Notes under the pieces: model-generated | What the model was told of the DNA's origin: nothing | Database searches by the model: none | What the model saw: the letters and a program-made list of their open reading frames with translations, nothing else | Program-made: the position numbers and the translations under genes | Part shown: positions 49,448-61,440 of the stretch, one piece after another | Layout: each line of letters begins with the position of its first letter | Position numbering within the stretch: the first letter of the stretch is position 1 | NCBI GenBank assembly: GCA_963989385.1 | Contig: OZ022502.1 | Location: forward strand, 15,487,001-15,551,000 | Direction of reading: 5' to 3' | Source: Ctena decussata | Taxonomy: Eukaryota > Mollusca > Bivalvia > Lucinida > Lucinidae | DNA length: 64,000 nt

Positions 49448-49705
49448 TCATACAGGGTCACTGAAGAGGCTTTACTAGCCGAACCGCGTGTTCTGACCCA
49501 TATCTTACATACCATTTTCCTTTTAAATGCAGCTCTTGCTTTATGAGGACACTTATTTTAGATTTTATTCCGCTGAAGCCGGTGCTAGCATCGTGGGCTG
49601 AGTATTAACATTACATTACTGCACACGAACTGACTTAGCCATTTTCGTCTCTATGATATGATCCTTGCTTTCGGAGGATATTCCTTCAGAACTTATTTCA
49701 CACTG
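49448..49705 (+). repeat. Dispersed repeat family R, copy 2
   Basis: cagggtcactgaagaggctt and tagccgaacc match 18453-18625; gctgaagccggtgctagc onward matches 58880-59030. Confidence 0.6.
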
Positions 49706-50202
49706 AGTACAAAGATCAATTATTCAAGAGCAACATGTTATACATGTATGTCTACCAAATACTCATTCAAATGTCCACATAGTTAATTGTGTTTCGTGTA
49801 TAGCTGACACAAATTAACCTGTCTTTTTGTCACATTTATGTATGATAATGCAAAATGACATAATCTACTGGCATTAAGTAGACATAGCTTCCAGAAAAAT
49901 TAAACCTACGCGGATATTTGCGTAGTTACGTATTTATCATATCAAGACATAAAATATTTCGAGAAGCAACGGAAATTTTATAGTAAAAGTGGTCAAAGTA
50001 CCCAAATCATAAGTCCGAGCTCGTTAATCAAATAATCATTGGCAATTCTGAAATATTATAGATATACATACTTGAACCACAAATGGAGATGCGCTCGGAT
50101 GCTCGCGAGTAAAAAACGTCATCTGCCTATTATAGTACACCCTCCGTATCTATTTATCTGTAGAATAAGTCAGGGAAAATGAAATAGTAAGTAGGAAACT
50201 TC

Positions 50203-51131
50203 TCAGAAACGGACACAATTCATTCCTAGATCCCACCGAAGACCCCATGGTTTTGAGTTTTTCAGAAATGTTATGGAAAATTGGTGAGTGCATGGAAGCG
50301 GTTCATCAACTTGAACCCCTTTATCAGTTTCTTTCCCAAACTGTTCAGTTTCCGATGCTGTTTCAGTTTCACTGGAGTCATATCTCCTAGTTGGCAGTTT
50401 TCGTCGCTTTGTTTCCCTCCAAGGAAAAATACTAGGAAGAGCTTCAGATTTTAAGCTTCGCTTTTTTGCTGAGAAGTTCAGGAAATCAGCCGGAGTGAAG
50501 TGCTTGGAGCAAACTTTTGTACTCTCCGTCACAGCAAAATCATCCTTTTTTGGATCTGTACCTGAACGTCGAATCCTGGTTCTCCATATCTAAAATGGGG
50601 CAAGTATTTATAATAATCAGAAGGCAGGTGTTTGTAAGATATTAAGATTATAACTTTTGAAATGAAAAAAAAAAAATCATGATTTTTACTTTTGCATTAT
50701 TTTGGCTCGCTTACATAATAAAAAAGAAAACGAGCATTTGCTCACTTTATACCACCTTATTATACTCCCCAATCCCCCTCCCCCCCACTACATAACCACA
50801 TAAATAGTTGTTTTGTTTTGACACAGACCTGCTTAGTGCAGGTTAAAACACACTTACATGCTTTTGACGGGATCTGAAAAGAAGACCAATTGAAAAAAAA
50901 GGAAATATATAGAGAAGTTAAGGTCATTAGAAAAAATACATTTATGCAGAAATGGAATATTACAGGAAAAGAGAACAAATTACATGGATATTGTATATGA
51001 GAGGATTATAATGATATTAAACAGGTATAACATACTTTTCTTTTCTTCTCATCTTTTGGAAACCCATGCAGGGATACCCCTTCGTCAAATCCTGAACATT
51101 TACAACCATAAACACAACAATAGAACACCAT
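50203..51131 (-). CDS. THAP-type zinc-finger protein, two exons
   Basis: Exon 1 is 51131-51036 (32 codons, MVFYCCVYGCKC...); the intron is 51035-50590 (gtatgt...ttttag, 446 bp, phase 0); exon 2 is 50589-50203 with a stop. The 160-residue product has a complete C2CH THAP signature: Cys5, Cys10, FP at 24-25, Trp34, Cys59-x2-His62 (VCSKHF) and the closing Pro84 in LPSIFPW. THAP domains bind DNA sequence-specifically in the nucleus. A basic patch KRRKLPTRR (about 94-102) may serve nuclear import; the tail is acidic and without a domain. Exon 2 could instead use a donor and continue. THAP modules occur in host factors and in P-type transposases; nothing else of a transposase is seen nearby. The gene lies antisense in the proposed long intron. 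Confidence 0.85.
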
Positions 51132-51854
51132 AATTACAATTCATTAACAAGGATTGTTCAGCATCTGAAGACGTAACCACACAAACTCTATGTGCACCAG
51201 CACTCTTCACTGATAAGATCTAGCAGCTGCTGCAGGTTTGTTTACCTAGATGAGGTCAGGAGTACTTGCTCGTCGATACACTGTATACGTTTAGAGCAAA
51301 TAATAATTAGGTATCAATCATTTGCACACGTCTGCATGGGAAGAGAATGAAACTGTAGAAATTTCTTTGTTATGATACACAGAAAAAAGGTTTGGTAAAA
51401 TATAAATGCTGTTTATACAAGACAGACACATTAAACCTGGCTCTATTTGCTTTGAATTTCACTGAATGGAATATTTATACATAACATAATGATAAGCGTT
51501 CGGGTGCGGGTAGTGAATTTGTACCCGGGTAATCGGTCTAGCCGACCCGACCTCGGGTACCCGGGTTCTCGTCCCAGCCCTAGTTATTGCTTAAATTAAA
51601 ACGGTAAAACTTATCCTTCATGAAACACTATTTCGGCTTCTAACTTAAGGAAATTATAGTCTCCTAACAGCATTTACATCCATGTTAGACAGCATTAGTT
51701 CAATAAAAAGTTGTATTTATTACCCATATTGCATTTGTGACCACTGCCGTGTCAGTTTAATTGAATTCTTTGCTTGCAATGTAATTATGTGTCCTGGGTA
51801 AATTGTATAGATGTTTAATAGCCCTGTCGCTGCCTTTTAGCATGTTATTATTAT

Positions 51855-52645
51855 ACCCTGCCACTAACGTGTGGCGGGGTATTATGTTTTCCCGCTGGCT
51901 GCCCGTGTGTCCGTCCGTCCGTCGTACGTCTGTCTGTCCGTCCGTCCGTCCGTCCGTCCGTGAGCACTTCGTTTCCGTTCGATAATTTGAGTATTTATTA
52001 ACGGACTTGGCATGTGTATTGATCTTGGGAAGATCTCGGTTAGGATTGTTAATGGGTAATTTTCAATGTCTTCCGATGGAGTAATTGCCCTTGGCATGGT
52101 CTTAAAAATAGTTTTTGGTCTTTAGTTCCTTGATACTTTGAAATATCTTGATGAAATTTCACAGAAATGATCGGAGTAACAGAAGCTTTCTGTTATAAGC
52201 AGAATTTTGTCCACCTGGGTGATCTTCCCCTGCCCTGGGGCTTTATACATGTATGAAATAATGAAAAAATGTATAAAACTAGAGTCGAAAGTGATTTTTC
52301 CGAAACTTGTAACTAATTATCATTATGATATAAGCTTCATGTGGTGATCAAAATTTTGTCCCCCAGTGCTTATCTGCCCCTGACACAAGCTGTATACATG
52401 TATGAAATCTTGAAAAATATATATAAAATCTGATTTCCGGTATATCTTGATGAAATTTCATAGAAATGATTGACATAACATAAGCTTTCTGTTACAAGTA
52501 GTATTAAGCCCATATGGTTACCTGCCCCTGCCCCGGAGCTATATACATGTATAAAATTATGAAAAAATCTGTATAAAATCAAAGATGAACAGGATTTTCC
52601 TGAAACTTGCAACACATTATCTAGGTAATATGAGCTTCATGTCAT
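51855..52645 (+). mobile_element. Pearl-like element, left-end hairpin orientation
   Basis: A hairpin (51857-51881; ccctgccac / gtggcgggg) is followed by a ccgtccgtccgt tract (51908-51962), then about three core units carrying gatgaaatttca(c/t)agaaatga and ctgcccctg...tatacatgta words (52150, 52330-52450, 52530). The hairpin and tract lie on the left here, so it runs opposite to the elements at 1 and 19126. Confidence 0.7.
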
Positions 52646-54397
52646 GATAAAAAATGTATAAAAGATTAAAGAAGAGGCATTGGTTTGCAGTGGCGGAGTA
52701 TTACGCAGTCGTTTACGATGCTTTTATTATTCTTGTGCGTTTGCCATTGTTCACTTTTCATTATTGTAAACTACTGAGCGGCACTACATATAACATTCAC
52801 AATCATAAATGTAAAAAAATCATTGCATTTTTTTTAAAGCTTTTTTTACAATAGATTCATAATGTTCAAAACTTCTGGCCTTTTTTTCTTTCCATCGGAA
52901 ATGAAAATCTTTAGTTGAAGTCCAACCTTTTTTATTACCTGTTACATCTCAGTTACTCACTTTCTGGGTAACGCGGCATTTGTCGCAAAACAACTCAGCT
53001 TGCCCGGCCATCGTCTGTAAAAGGGGGCTAACCCGTAACATTACTTTGACCAAGCGGGGGCATATTTACTTAAAATAGCGTCAAAGTCCAAACATATGAA
53101 ACATTTGAACTATGCAGGGTAATCGGAATTCGTAGAACATAATATTCCGCGAAACGTATCACAAAATTTCTTTATCAGACGACGCAACACCTCACTGCTA
53201 GTTCAAACACATCAACTTTACTTGTCACAACATATTAATGTAATCGTTGAAGACATTCAAAATTAAAAACCAAATTTTCAGTTTATGGCTGTGCTGCTTG
53301 CTATTCATAAATGGAAAGTCGAAACCTGTATCACGTGGTTACGGAACCCCGGAAGGGACGTTTCCCATCTAAGATTTATCAGAAAAGAAATTGAAACAAG
53401 AAAATTAGAATTGAAATCGAAACAACAAATATCTCGTTTAAACGACTTATTATATCGTTTGAACGAAATGTCGTTTAAACAATATCAAATAGAATGGAAA
53501 TTAAAACAAGAAAACCAGAAATGAAGTTAACTCAAGAAAAACAGAAAAGAAATGCAAAACAAAATATGTTGTTTAAACGACTTATTATCTACTTTCCATT
53601 CCGATCAGTATTAGAAAAGAAATCGAAACAAGAAAATAAGAACGGAAATAAATCAATACAACAAGTATCTCGTTTAAACGACTTACATTGCCGTTTAAAC
53701 GATATTATAAGTCGTTCAAACGAGATATTTGTTGTTTTTATTAATGTGTCGTTTAAACGATATACTAAGTCATTTAAACGAGATTTCTGTTCTAATTTTC
53801 TTGTTTCAGTTCCTATTCTTATAAATATCGGAATGGAAAGAAGATAATAAGTCGCTTAAACGACATATTTTTTGTTTAAGTTTCTAGTCCAGTCAAATTG
53901 TGGGAGAACCTAAAACAAATTGCAACAGAAGGTTTCTTTGCCGTAATAAGCTTCTAAGACCTACATTTTTAATATACTAAAAGTAGGACAAAATCGGAGA
54001 ATGCGAAACTTGATTTTTTCATATGTCTTGTTTTCGAAGGATTTAAACCACTGCACAGCTACTTTTGGTCGGAAAGCCACTTCTAAACATCATTTCTAGA
54101 CAAGTTAAATCCATAGAAGTTGTTGATAAGGCAGTAATATACTGCTCTTTAGCTTTTGTCTACCATTAATTTGCTGATTATGCATAACTGGTCGATCATA
54201 TAGTATATTACTATTTGATTACCCCACCCACCAGTGCAAATTTTGCTTTTACCATAACCTCTATTCAGATGACCATATGGATGGTAATGAAGATAGTAAA
54301 CAGAATCAATGTTTTTTAAATGAAGACTGTGACAGAACAATAGAGAAAAATAGCTTGATGTAACTCCAAATTATCAAATGATGGGACATCTGAGAGT

Positions 54398-54643
54398 GTT
54401 GTTTTGTTGCGGCCATGGTCATGTCGAGACGGTCAGTTAACCTTATGACACTGTTCTTAGGCCGGCTTAGACCTCCTATGCGGTTAAGCAGTACTAAATG
54501 CACATACTTTCGCCAGTAACTGAGAACTATCCTTCTTGAATCAGTGGAAGGAGAAACGGAAGTAAGTAGCCAGACCGGGTATCGAACACAGGACCTCTTG
54601 TTCTTGAGTCAGACGCGCTACCGACTGTACTATGTGGCCCGGC
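54398..54643 (-). mobile_element. SINE-2 copy inside FB4
   Basis: On the minus strand: head ccgggccacatagtacagtc, box B region tgttcgatacccggtctgg, body catgaccatggccgc and tail acaaaacaac. More diverged than the copy at 55965. Confidence 0.85.
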
Positions 54644-54918
54644 TAAATACTTCATGTGTTGAAAGGATAATCCGCTAGAGGGTTAAATATGCAGATAACT
54701 TGGACATGTTTGGGATATTAGGTGATGACCTCCATGAAATTTTTGCATTCACAAATGGTAAAATGTTTACTTTTCTGGTTCAAAATTTACAAATTATACC
54801 TCCTTCCCGTTTAACAGCCACCTCCAGACCCCGCCCACTCCTCTGGAAAGAAATTATTGTTTCAGCTTGCCTGAACGACCTTCGGTGTCGGCCTCCGCGT
54901 TTGCACCTGCGTCCATAT

Positions 54919-55126
54919 CCACCTTTTGGGTGTTAAGGGTTATATTAAAACACCCATATCTCTTTAATCCATTGATAGCCTAAGTTGATACTTTCACTTA
55001 TGCTTGATAAGGGTCTTACGTTCCACCTTTTGGGTGTTAAGGGTTATATTAAAACACCCATATCTCTTTAATCCATTGATAGCCTAAGTTGATACTTTCA
55101 CTTATGCTTGATAAGGGTCTTACGTT
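54919..55126 (+). repeat. Exact 104-bp tandem duplication
   Basis: The segment from ccaccttttgggtgttaagg to gggtcttacgtt occurs at 54919-55022 and 55023-55126 with no difference seen. It is either very recent or an assembly duplication. Confidence 0.9.
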
Positions 55127-55228
55127 TTACACCATTGCCCCCTCAGTGACATTGAGGTCAAGGTCATGGAATTGGAAATTTCATGTTAAAATATAGGATG
55201 TTCTTTCAGGTTGTATCTCATCTGTCAA

Positions 55229-57320
55229 GGTGAGCTTATAGTATAGCCTTGGTCCGTAGTCCGTCGTCGTCTTCCACACTTTAAAACATACCTCCTAAAC
55301 CATCAGCCCAATCTTGATCAAATTTTTGTGTGGCATTGTTGGGGTGGGGGATTGACTGCATAAGGTTAAAGGCCAGATCAGATTTGAACTCTGGTTGCCA
55401 TGGCAACATAAAGCTCCCATAGACTTATAATGTGAAAAACTTAAAAAATCTTTTTCTCTGAAACCTTGACGCCCAGAGCTTATATATTTAGTGTTTAGCA
55501 ATGTTTTGTGGTCCCCTACATCACTCCTGCCAATCCATCCCCTGGAGCCCAAACTGGCCCCACCCTAGGGGCCCACTGCTTTATATAGGGCTATATAGCT
55601 AAATAACCTTCAAACATTTTCCACTATGTAACCATGTTATCCAGAGCTTACATATTTAGTATGTAGCAAGGGTTAGTGGTCACGTACATAAATCCTGCCA
55701 AACATGCGGATCCAAATTTGCCACCCCCAGGGGTCATTAGCTCCCACAGAGTTATGACGAGAAAAACTTAAAAAATCTTCTTTTTGAGACCATGAGGCCC
55801 AGATCTGATACATTTAGCATATAGCCGTGTTAAGTGGTCCCCAACATAAATCCTGCCAACCATGCCCCTGGGGTCCAAACTGGCCCCATCCCAGGGAGGT
55901 TATTTGTTTATATAGGGCTATATAGCTAAAGAACCTTCAAAAATTGTCCTCTCTGAAACCATGATTGATTGATTTGTTGTTTTACGTCCACGGTAAACAG
56001 CTATGGTCATGTCGAGACGGTCAGTTAACCTTACCACACTATTCCTGGGCAGGCTTAGACCTCCTAAGCGGTTAACCAGTACTTAGTTCACACACTTTCG
56101 TCAGTAACTGGCAACTGCCCTTCTTGAATCAGTGGAAGGAGAAACGAAAGTATGTGGCCAGACCGGGTATCGAACCCAGGACCTCCTGACTTATGAGTCA
56201 GGTGCCCTACCGATTGCACTACGCGACCCGGCCTGAAACCATGAGGCCCAGAGCTTACATATTTAGTATGTAGCAATGGTTAAGGGTCACCTACATAAAT
56301 CCTGCCAACGATGCCCCTTGGGTCCAAATTGGCCACGCCCCAGGGGCATTGGCTCCCATAGTCTTATGAAGTGAAAAACTTAAAAAAATCTTCTCTGAAA
56401 CCATGAGGCAAAGAGCTTAAACATTTAGTATGTAGCAATGTATAGTGGTCCCCTGCATAAATCCTGTCAACCATGCCCATGTGGTCCAAACTGGCCCCAC
56501 CCGGGGGTCATTTGTTAATATAGGGCTGTATTGCTGAGAACCTTCAAAAATCTTTTCTCCGAAACCATGAGGCCCAGAGCTTACATATTAGTATGTAGCA
56601 ATGGTTATGGGTCACCTACATAAATCCTGCCGACCATGCCCCATGTGGTCCAAACTGGCCCCACCCCTGGGGCCATTTGTTAATATAGGGCTGTATTGCT
56701 GAGAACCTTCAAAAATCTTATCTCCGAAACCATGAGGCCCAGAGCTTACATATTATTTAATATGTAGCAATGGTTAGCAATGGTTATTGGTCACGTACAT
56801 AAATCCTGCCAACCATGGGCCTGGGATCTGAATTCCAAATTGCCTCCCCCCACCCCCGGGATCAATCATTGGCTTCCATAGACTTATGATAGGAAATACT
56901 TAAAATATCTTCTTCTCTGAAACCATGAGGCCCAGAGCTTATATATTTATTTAGTATGTAGCAATGTTTAGAGTCGCATAACTCCTGCCAACCAAGCCCC
57001 TGGGGCTCAAACAGGCTCCACCCCAGAGGGTCATTTGTTTATATAGAGCTATATCGCTAAAGAACCTTCAAAACTCTTTTTCTCTGATACCATGAGGCCC
57101 AGAACTTACATATTGAGTATTTAGCAATGTTTAGTTGTCACGTACACTAATCCTGCCAAGCATGCCTTGGGTCCAAATTGGCCGTGCCCCAGGGGTCATT
57201 AGCTCCCATAGACTTAGAATGGGGAAAAAATCTTATAAATTCATCTTCCCTGAAACCATGAGGCCCAGACCTTACATATTTAGTACGTAGCAATGTTAAG
57301 TGGTCATAAATCCTGCCGCG
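55229..57320 (+). mobile_element. Pearl-like element with long core array
   Basis: caaggtgagctta and a ggtccgtagtccgtcgtcgt tract (55249-55271) at the left are followed by about ten units with catgaggcccagagcttaca, tttagtatgtagcaatg, cataaatcctgccaaccatg and aaactggccccaccc. The units appear in two alternating half-forms (cattagctcccatag / catttgtttatatagggc), so a dimeric unit is likely. A SINE-2 copy is inserted at 55965. Confidence 0.75.
55965..56232 (-). mobile_element. SINE-2 full-length copy with 12-bp target duplication
   Basis: ctgaaaccatga at 55953-55964 and 56233-56244 flanks the insert and restores the core repeat when one copy is removed. Minus-strand head ggccgggtcgcgtagtgcaa, box B gggttcgatacccggtctgg, tail caaatcaatcaatc. 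This is the best reference copy in the window. Confidence 0.95.
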
Positions 57321-58879
57321 GAGATTTACAAAGGGTGCTTATTGTAGATAAGCATTTTTGTAATGCTCCATAAGTTGAGTTTTATTGCAGGTCTAATTTT
57401 TAAGGGATATGTAGTAAATTTACCTGTACTGACTTTATATTGATTTTAGTCGTCAGTTGAAATTTAGCAACCGAAAAGAGAGGACGTGTATTTCATGATT
57501 ACCCACCACCCACCCCTTGCACCGAGCAGCATTGCATATGTTTGTTAGTGAAATTTAAGAGATTGCCTTATTTGCTTATGATATGTGTGTAAATGATGTA
57601 GTGGCGCTTTGTATGCCCACCTTTTCGGTTGATGTAGGTTGAGAAATCAAAATGTATTTGGTCTTACTTTATTCTAAGCATGTAAATATTCATATATTGA
57701 TTTTGTCATTGTTTTCTTACTTCAATATCGTCATTTATGATATAAATGACATTTCCACGAGAAACGTGTCTTTTGTCATTTGCTACCTCGAACGAGCTCG
57801 GCCCTTCCTTGTCATTATGCATCGGATGCATTACAAAGACTATTCATAAGTATGTTGCACTGTTTGTGTTATTGTGCATGTAGTATTCTGCTCTTTGTGC
57901 CTTTGTTTCGGGCTTCTCATGCCTTCAAAGATCAGTATTCTAAATTGAAGCATGTTTATGCTAAGCTAAGTCATAAGTATGACATATTTCTTGCTGCAGT
58001 TCAGTTACTGACCTTCAAAAATTCACTTCAGATTTTAAGGCAGAATAAAGTGGGTGGGGTATTTATACCTTGTTAAGACCTAGATGGCTTTACATTCAAC
58101 AACAAAATGTGTCAAATTCAATCTTAAGCTTCTAGATTCAATTCTGACAGAGGCAGAATAGGTTCTTAGAAATAAAACTCATAGCAATAATGTTATGTCA
58201 TATAAAACATTACAAATAATTGGTATAATTTACACGCAAACAGGCGCATGTAAAATGCAAAAAAAATATATTTTGCATTATCCGATTTTATCCTACTTTT
58301 GATATGTCATATGTGAATGTTAGTCCTCAACAAAAATGCAAAAAAAGCTTTTGTTGCAATTTGTTTTGGGTTGAGGGAAAAATCGCCAGTTTGCCTGGAC
58401 TATTCTTGATATAATTTCCACTCTGGTTTTCTTGTTTTAATTTCTATTCTATTTTATATCGTTCAAACGACATAATATGTCGTTTAAACGATATAATAAG
58501 TCGTTTAAACGAGATATTTGTTGTTTTGATTTCCATTCTAATGTTCTTGTTTCAATTTCTATTTTGATAAATATCGGAAAAGAAATGTCCCTTTAGGGGT
58601 TCCGTACCCACGTTATATTAAAAAAAAGCCTAGATGAATGTTACCTGTTTAGAAATTTGAAATCCCATTTGCGTCGAATCAGATTCCTAATATTGAAAAA
58701 CTCAATACTGCCACAGGGGCATGATTTGAGTACCGAACTGAAGACTTCTTATTTTCACTGCAGCTGGTGTTTGTGTCGTGTGGAGGCCGTAAAACGTCTA
58801 CCCGTGAAGCATCGAAGTGCAGAATATATTTGCTGGTCCTTTGGGATCTGAGTTCATTTGAGTTATTTTGAAAATAGAG

Positions 58880-59030
58880 ATCCGCTTAAGCCGGTGCTAG
58901 GGGGCGTGGCTGATGTCGCACATTTCATTACTGGTCATAAATAGAGTCGATTAAACCGTGTTTGCTATTTTCTGTTCTTTGATGTATTCCTTGCTGCCAA
59001 AGGATCTTACTATTTAGAGCTTATTCTAAT
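58880..59030 (+). repeat. Dispersed repeat family R, copy 3 (partial)
   Basis: cttaagccggtgctag and the following ttcattactg... aaaggatctta words align with 49565-49705. Confidence 0.55.
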
Positions 59031-59793
59031 TCAAAGGTATAGACAGTCTGAATTTAAGGTGGACTATGTGCATTGAGGAAAATGGAGACCATATTGAAAA
59101 AAACAATAGAACATTGCACGGTCTGCTTGTGTAATTTATACTTCGTTCTATGAACCTTTTGACGCCCATCGCAGGTTGCATACATGTATGTTTCAATCAT
59201 ATATCGAAGACAATGTACTTTAAATAAATATATAGCATTATGCACATTTTAAAGCATATATGTAGCCCTGTTTGGTTATTGAGTAAACACATCTTTTTGC
59301 GGGAAGAATTGATTTGTTGCGTTGGTTGCAACGGGAAGGTAAAACCTACAGAGGCTTACAACGGGAAATCTTGACCACACGATTGGGGCTACATTTCTTA
59401 ATGGATCTTCATGAAACTTAAAAGCATTATTGATGGCCGGTGCATAAATGACATGATCAACTGACATGGTAAGTTGATTAAAAAACATATACAGTTTTAG
59501 TACATAGCTGAAAAAAGCCAAAATAACAATCTGGGACAACCTACAAACTATCACAAAGCACATTAGCATCAAGAGTTTATTATACCAAATATGTTTGCAA
59601 AGTGAAATGAAAATGATATTTAACTCTTGTGGTTTAGTCGCAGTTTGGTCATCTGGACAAAGGCTAGGAGTCCGCAAATTCGAAGTAAAAAGTTCTATAT
59701 ATCCGAATGTTTTGAATAGTCCTTATATGTCTGAATATGTTTGTCTTTCTCTTTCTTTTATAATTCATTTCAGATGTAGTGATTTTTTTCCAG

Positions 59794-60242
59794 ACACAGA
59801 CGACGTCACTGAAGAACAGGTGAACTGGACAAAAATTGGAAAATGTCTTCATTTCCAACTAGTCCCTGTGCTACGGAAATACGTCCAACCAGTAATCAAG
59901 GACCTATATGAGACATTGAAATCGAGTAGTGGTATAGACAGCCAAACGAAAGACGACTATCTGGTGGAATATCCTCCGCCAATGGATGGAAATTATACCC
60001 AAACGCAGGATAGTTATAAACTTCACTATAAAAACATAAATAACAATAATATCAACTTTGGCAAACATAAAGAGCGGTATGTTTATTCTGTCACAGATGC
60101 AGTTGAACTATCTAAGCTTTTCCTTCCCAAACCAAAGGAGACGGATTACAAGGATTTTGAAACGATAAGCTTGTCTTCCGTTTTTAACCTCATTGTCAAC
60201 ATTGGCGAGTTTCGGCATCCACTGCAGTTAGATGTCAAGAAG
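59794..60242 (+). CDS. Internal coding exon, probable bivalve HEPN-like (DZIP3-related) protein
   Basis: 149 codons without a stop lie between a tttttttccag acceptor and a perfect aag|gtatgt donor. An alternative acceptor (ttcatttcag, exon from 59774) would enter in phase 2. Key words: EEQVNWTKIGKCLHFQLVPV, LRKYVQPVIKDLYETL, KLHYKNINNNN, YSVTDAVELSKLFL and LSSVFNLIVNIGEF. From memory this resembles an expanded bivalve family of uncharacterised proteins with a DZIP3-like HEPN fold, in which the next exon would supply an RNxWxHC motif. That motif is not in the window, so the assignment is tentative while the exon itself is well supported. Confidence 0.7.
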
Positions 60243-60620
60243 GTATGTGTAGTAATATTTTTATAACAGTTTATAGATATTGTTTAAAGTTACACGCATA
60301 ATTTTTTAATGCGTCATCTTCGCTGCTATAGTAGAGCATAGTGAAAAAAATAGGAAACGATCTGAAACTAATACAGTCAGATCACATTTCCCGATCTAAA
60401 AACAATAAAAAAAGATATCCCGCCCTCAGAACCATAAAGGAAAGACCAATATGCATTAATAACAACTGTACGCAAAACACACGCACGGCGAATCGGATAA
60501 AATAGCTCTTTCCCAGACAGATGCTCATTCAGCTACCCCAACTGAAACGACAACTCACACAACAGGTGCACGAAAACATCTACATGGACAACCAGATCAA
60601 GTAAGAGTAACATTCATTTT

Positions 60621-61440
60621 TATGCCCCCAACTTCGGAGAAGTTGAGTGGGCATATTGGTTTGGGCCTGTCCGTCCGTCCGTCCGTCCGTCTGTCCGTCC
60701 GTAACGCTTTTTGGCAGGTGGGAAACTGAAGAACCGCTTATGCTAGGACCTTGAAATTTTATATGTGGCATGTACATGAAAAATGAGCAAACTTGTATTT
60801 TTTCTTTTTTTCGCCGGTCATGTATTTACAGAGTTATGCCCTTTTTTCAACTTAGTCTATGGAACCTTGTGAAAAAAATATCTCAACAAGCCCTAATGCT
60901 AGGATCATTTAATTTTGCAGGAAGACAGTGCCTAAAATGTAGATGACCTGATTAACTTTTGAAAAAAAAATCGTGAATTTTTGACCGAGTTATGCCCCTT
61001 TTTTGACTTAGTGCATTGTAAGCCTACGGAACCTTGTGACAAAATATCTCAAGAACCCCAGATGCTAGGAGCATTTTTTTGCAGAAAGATACTGCCTAAG
61101 GTGTAGATGACCTGATTATCTTTTGAAAACAAATTGTGAATTTATGATTGAGTTATGCCCCTTTTTCAACTTAATGCATTGTTAGCCTATGGAACCTTGT
61201 GAACAAAATATCTTGAGAACCCCTGATGCTAGGATCATGATTTTTTGCAGGAAGATATTGCCCAAGATGTAGATGACCTGATTAACTTTCGAAAAAAAAA
61301 TCGTGAATTTTTGACTGAGTTAAGCCCCTTTTTCGACTTAGTGCATTGAAGCCTATGGTACAATGGTACAAGCATTATTGGAACCTTCTTTAGAGGCAAG
61401 CATATGGTTGGGGGCATAGTGTTTCATAAACACATTTTCT
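60621..61440 (+). mobile_element. Pearl-like element with tatgcccccaa hairpin
   Basis: A terminal hairpin (60621-60656; tatgcccccaactt / aagttgagtgggcata) and a gtccgtccgtccgtccgt tract (60667-60703) precede four core units of about 140-160 bp carrying gagttatgcccctttttc, gatgctaggatcat, gcaggaagata and gatgacctgatta. The right end repeats ggttgggggcata near 61408. It lies in the next intron of the gene above. Confidence 0.75.

Larger units (their letters stand above)
53340..58606. mobile_element. FB4: 5.3 kb foldback element in the proposed intron
   Basis: The left end tacggaaccccggaagggac and the inverted right end tacggaacccctaaagggac match at 18 of 20 bases. Both continue with tttatca(g/a)aa and agaaattgaaacaag, then arm units of about 20 bp made of gtcgtttaaacgac words, and inner sequence that still pairs (aaaagtagga(c/t)aaaatcgg at 53980 and 58290). 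Arms are unequal: about 53340-54030 and 58245-58606. The outer similarity extends a few bases past the tacgg point, so the exact border and target duplication are unclear. The interior holds two SINE-2 copies and a pearl-like array. Confidence 0.75.

Noticed and set aside
59276..59677. 133-codon minus-strand frame upstream of the host exon
   Set aside because: Low-complexity hydrophobic stretch, no domain, overlaps the presumed intron end of the plus-strand gene.
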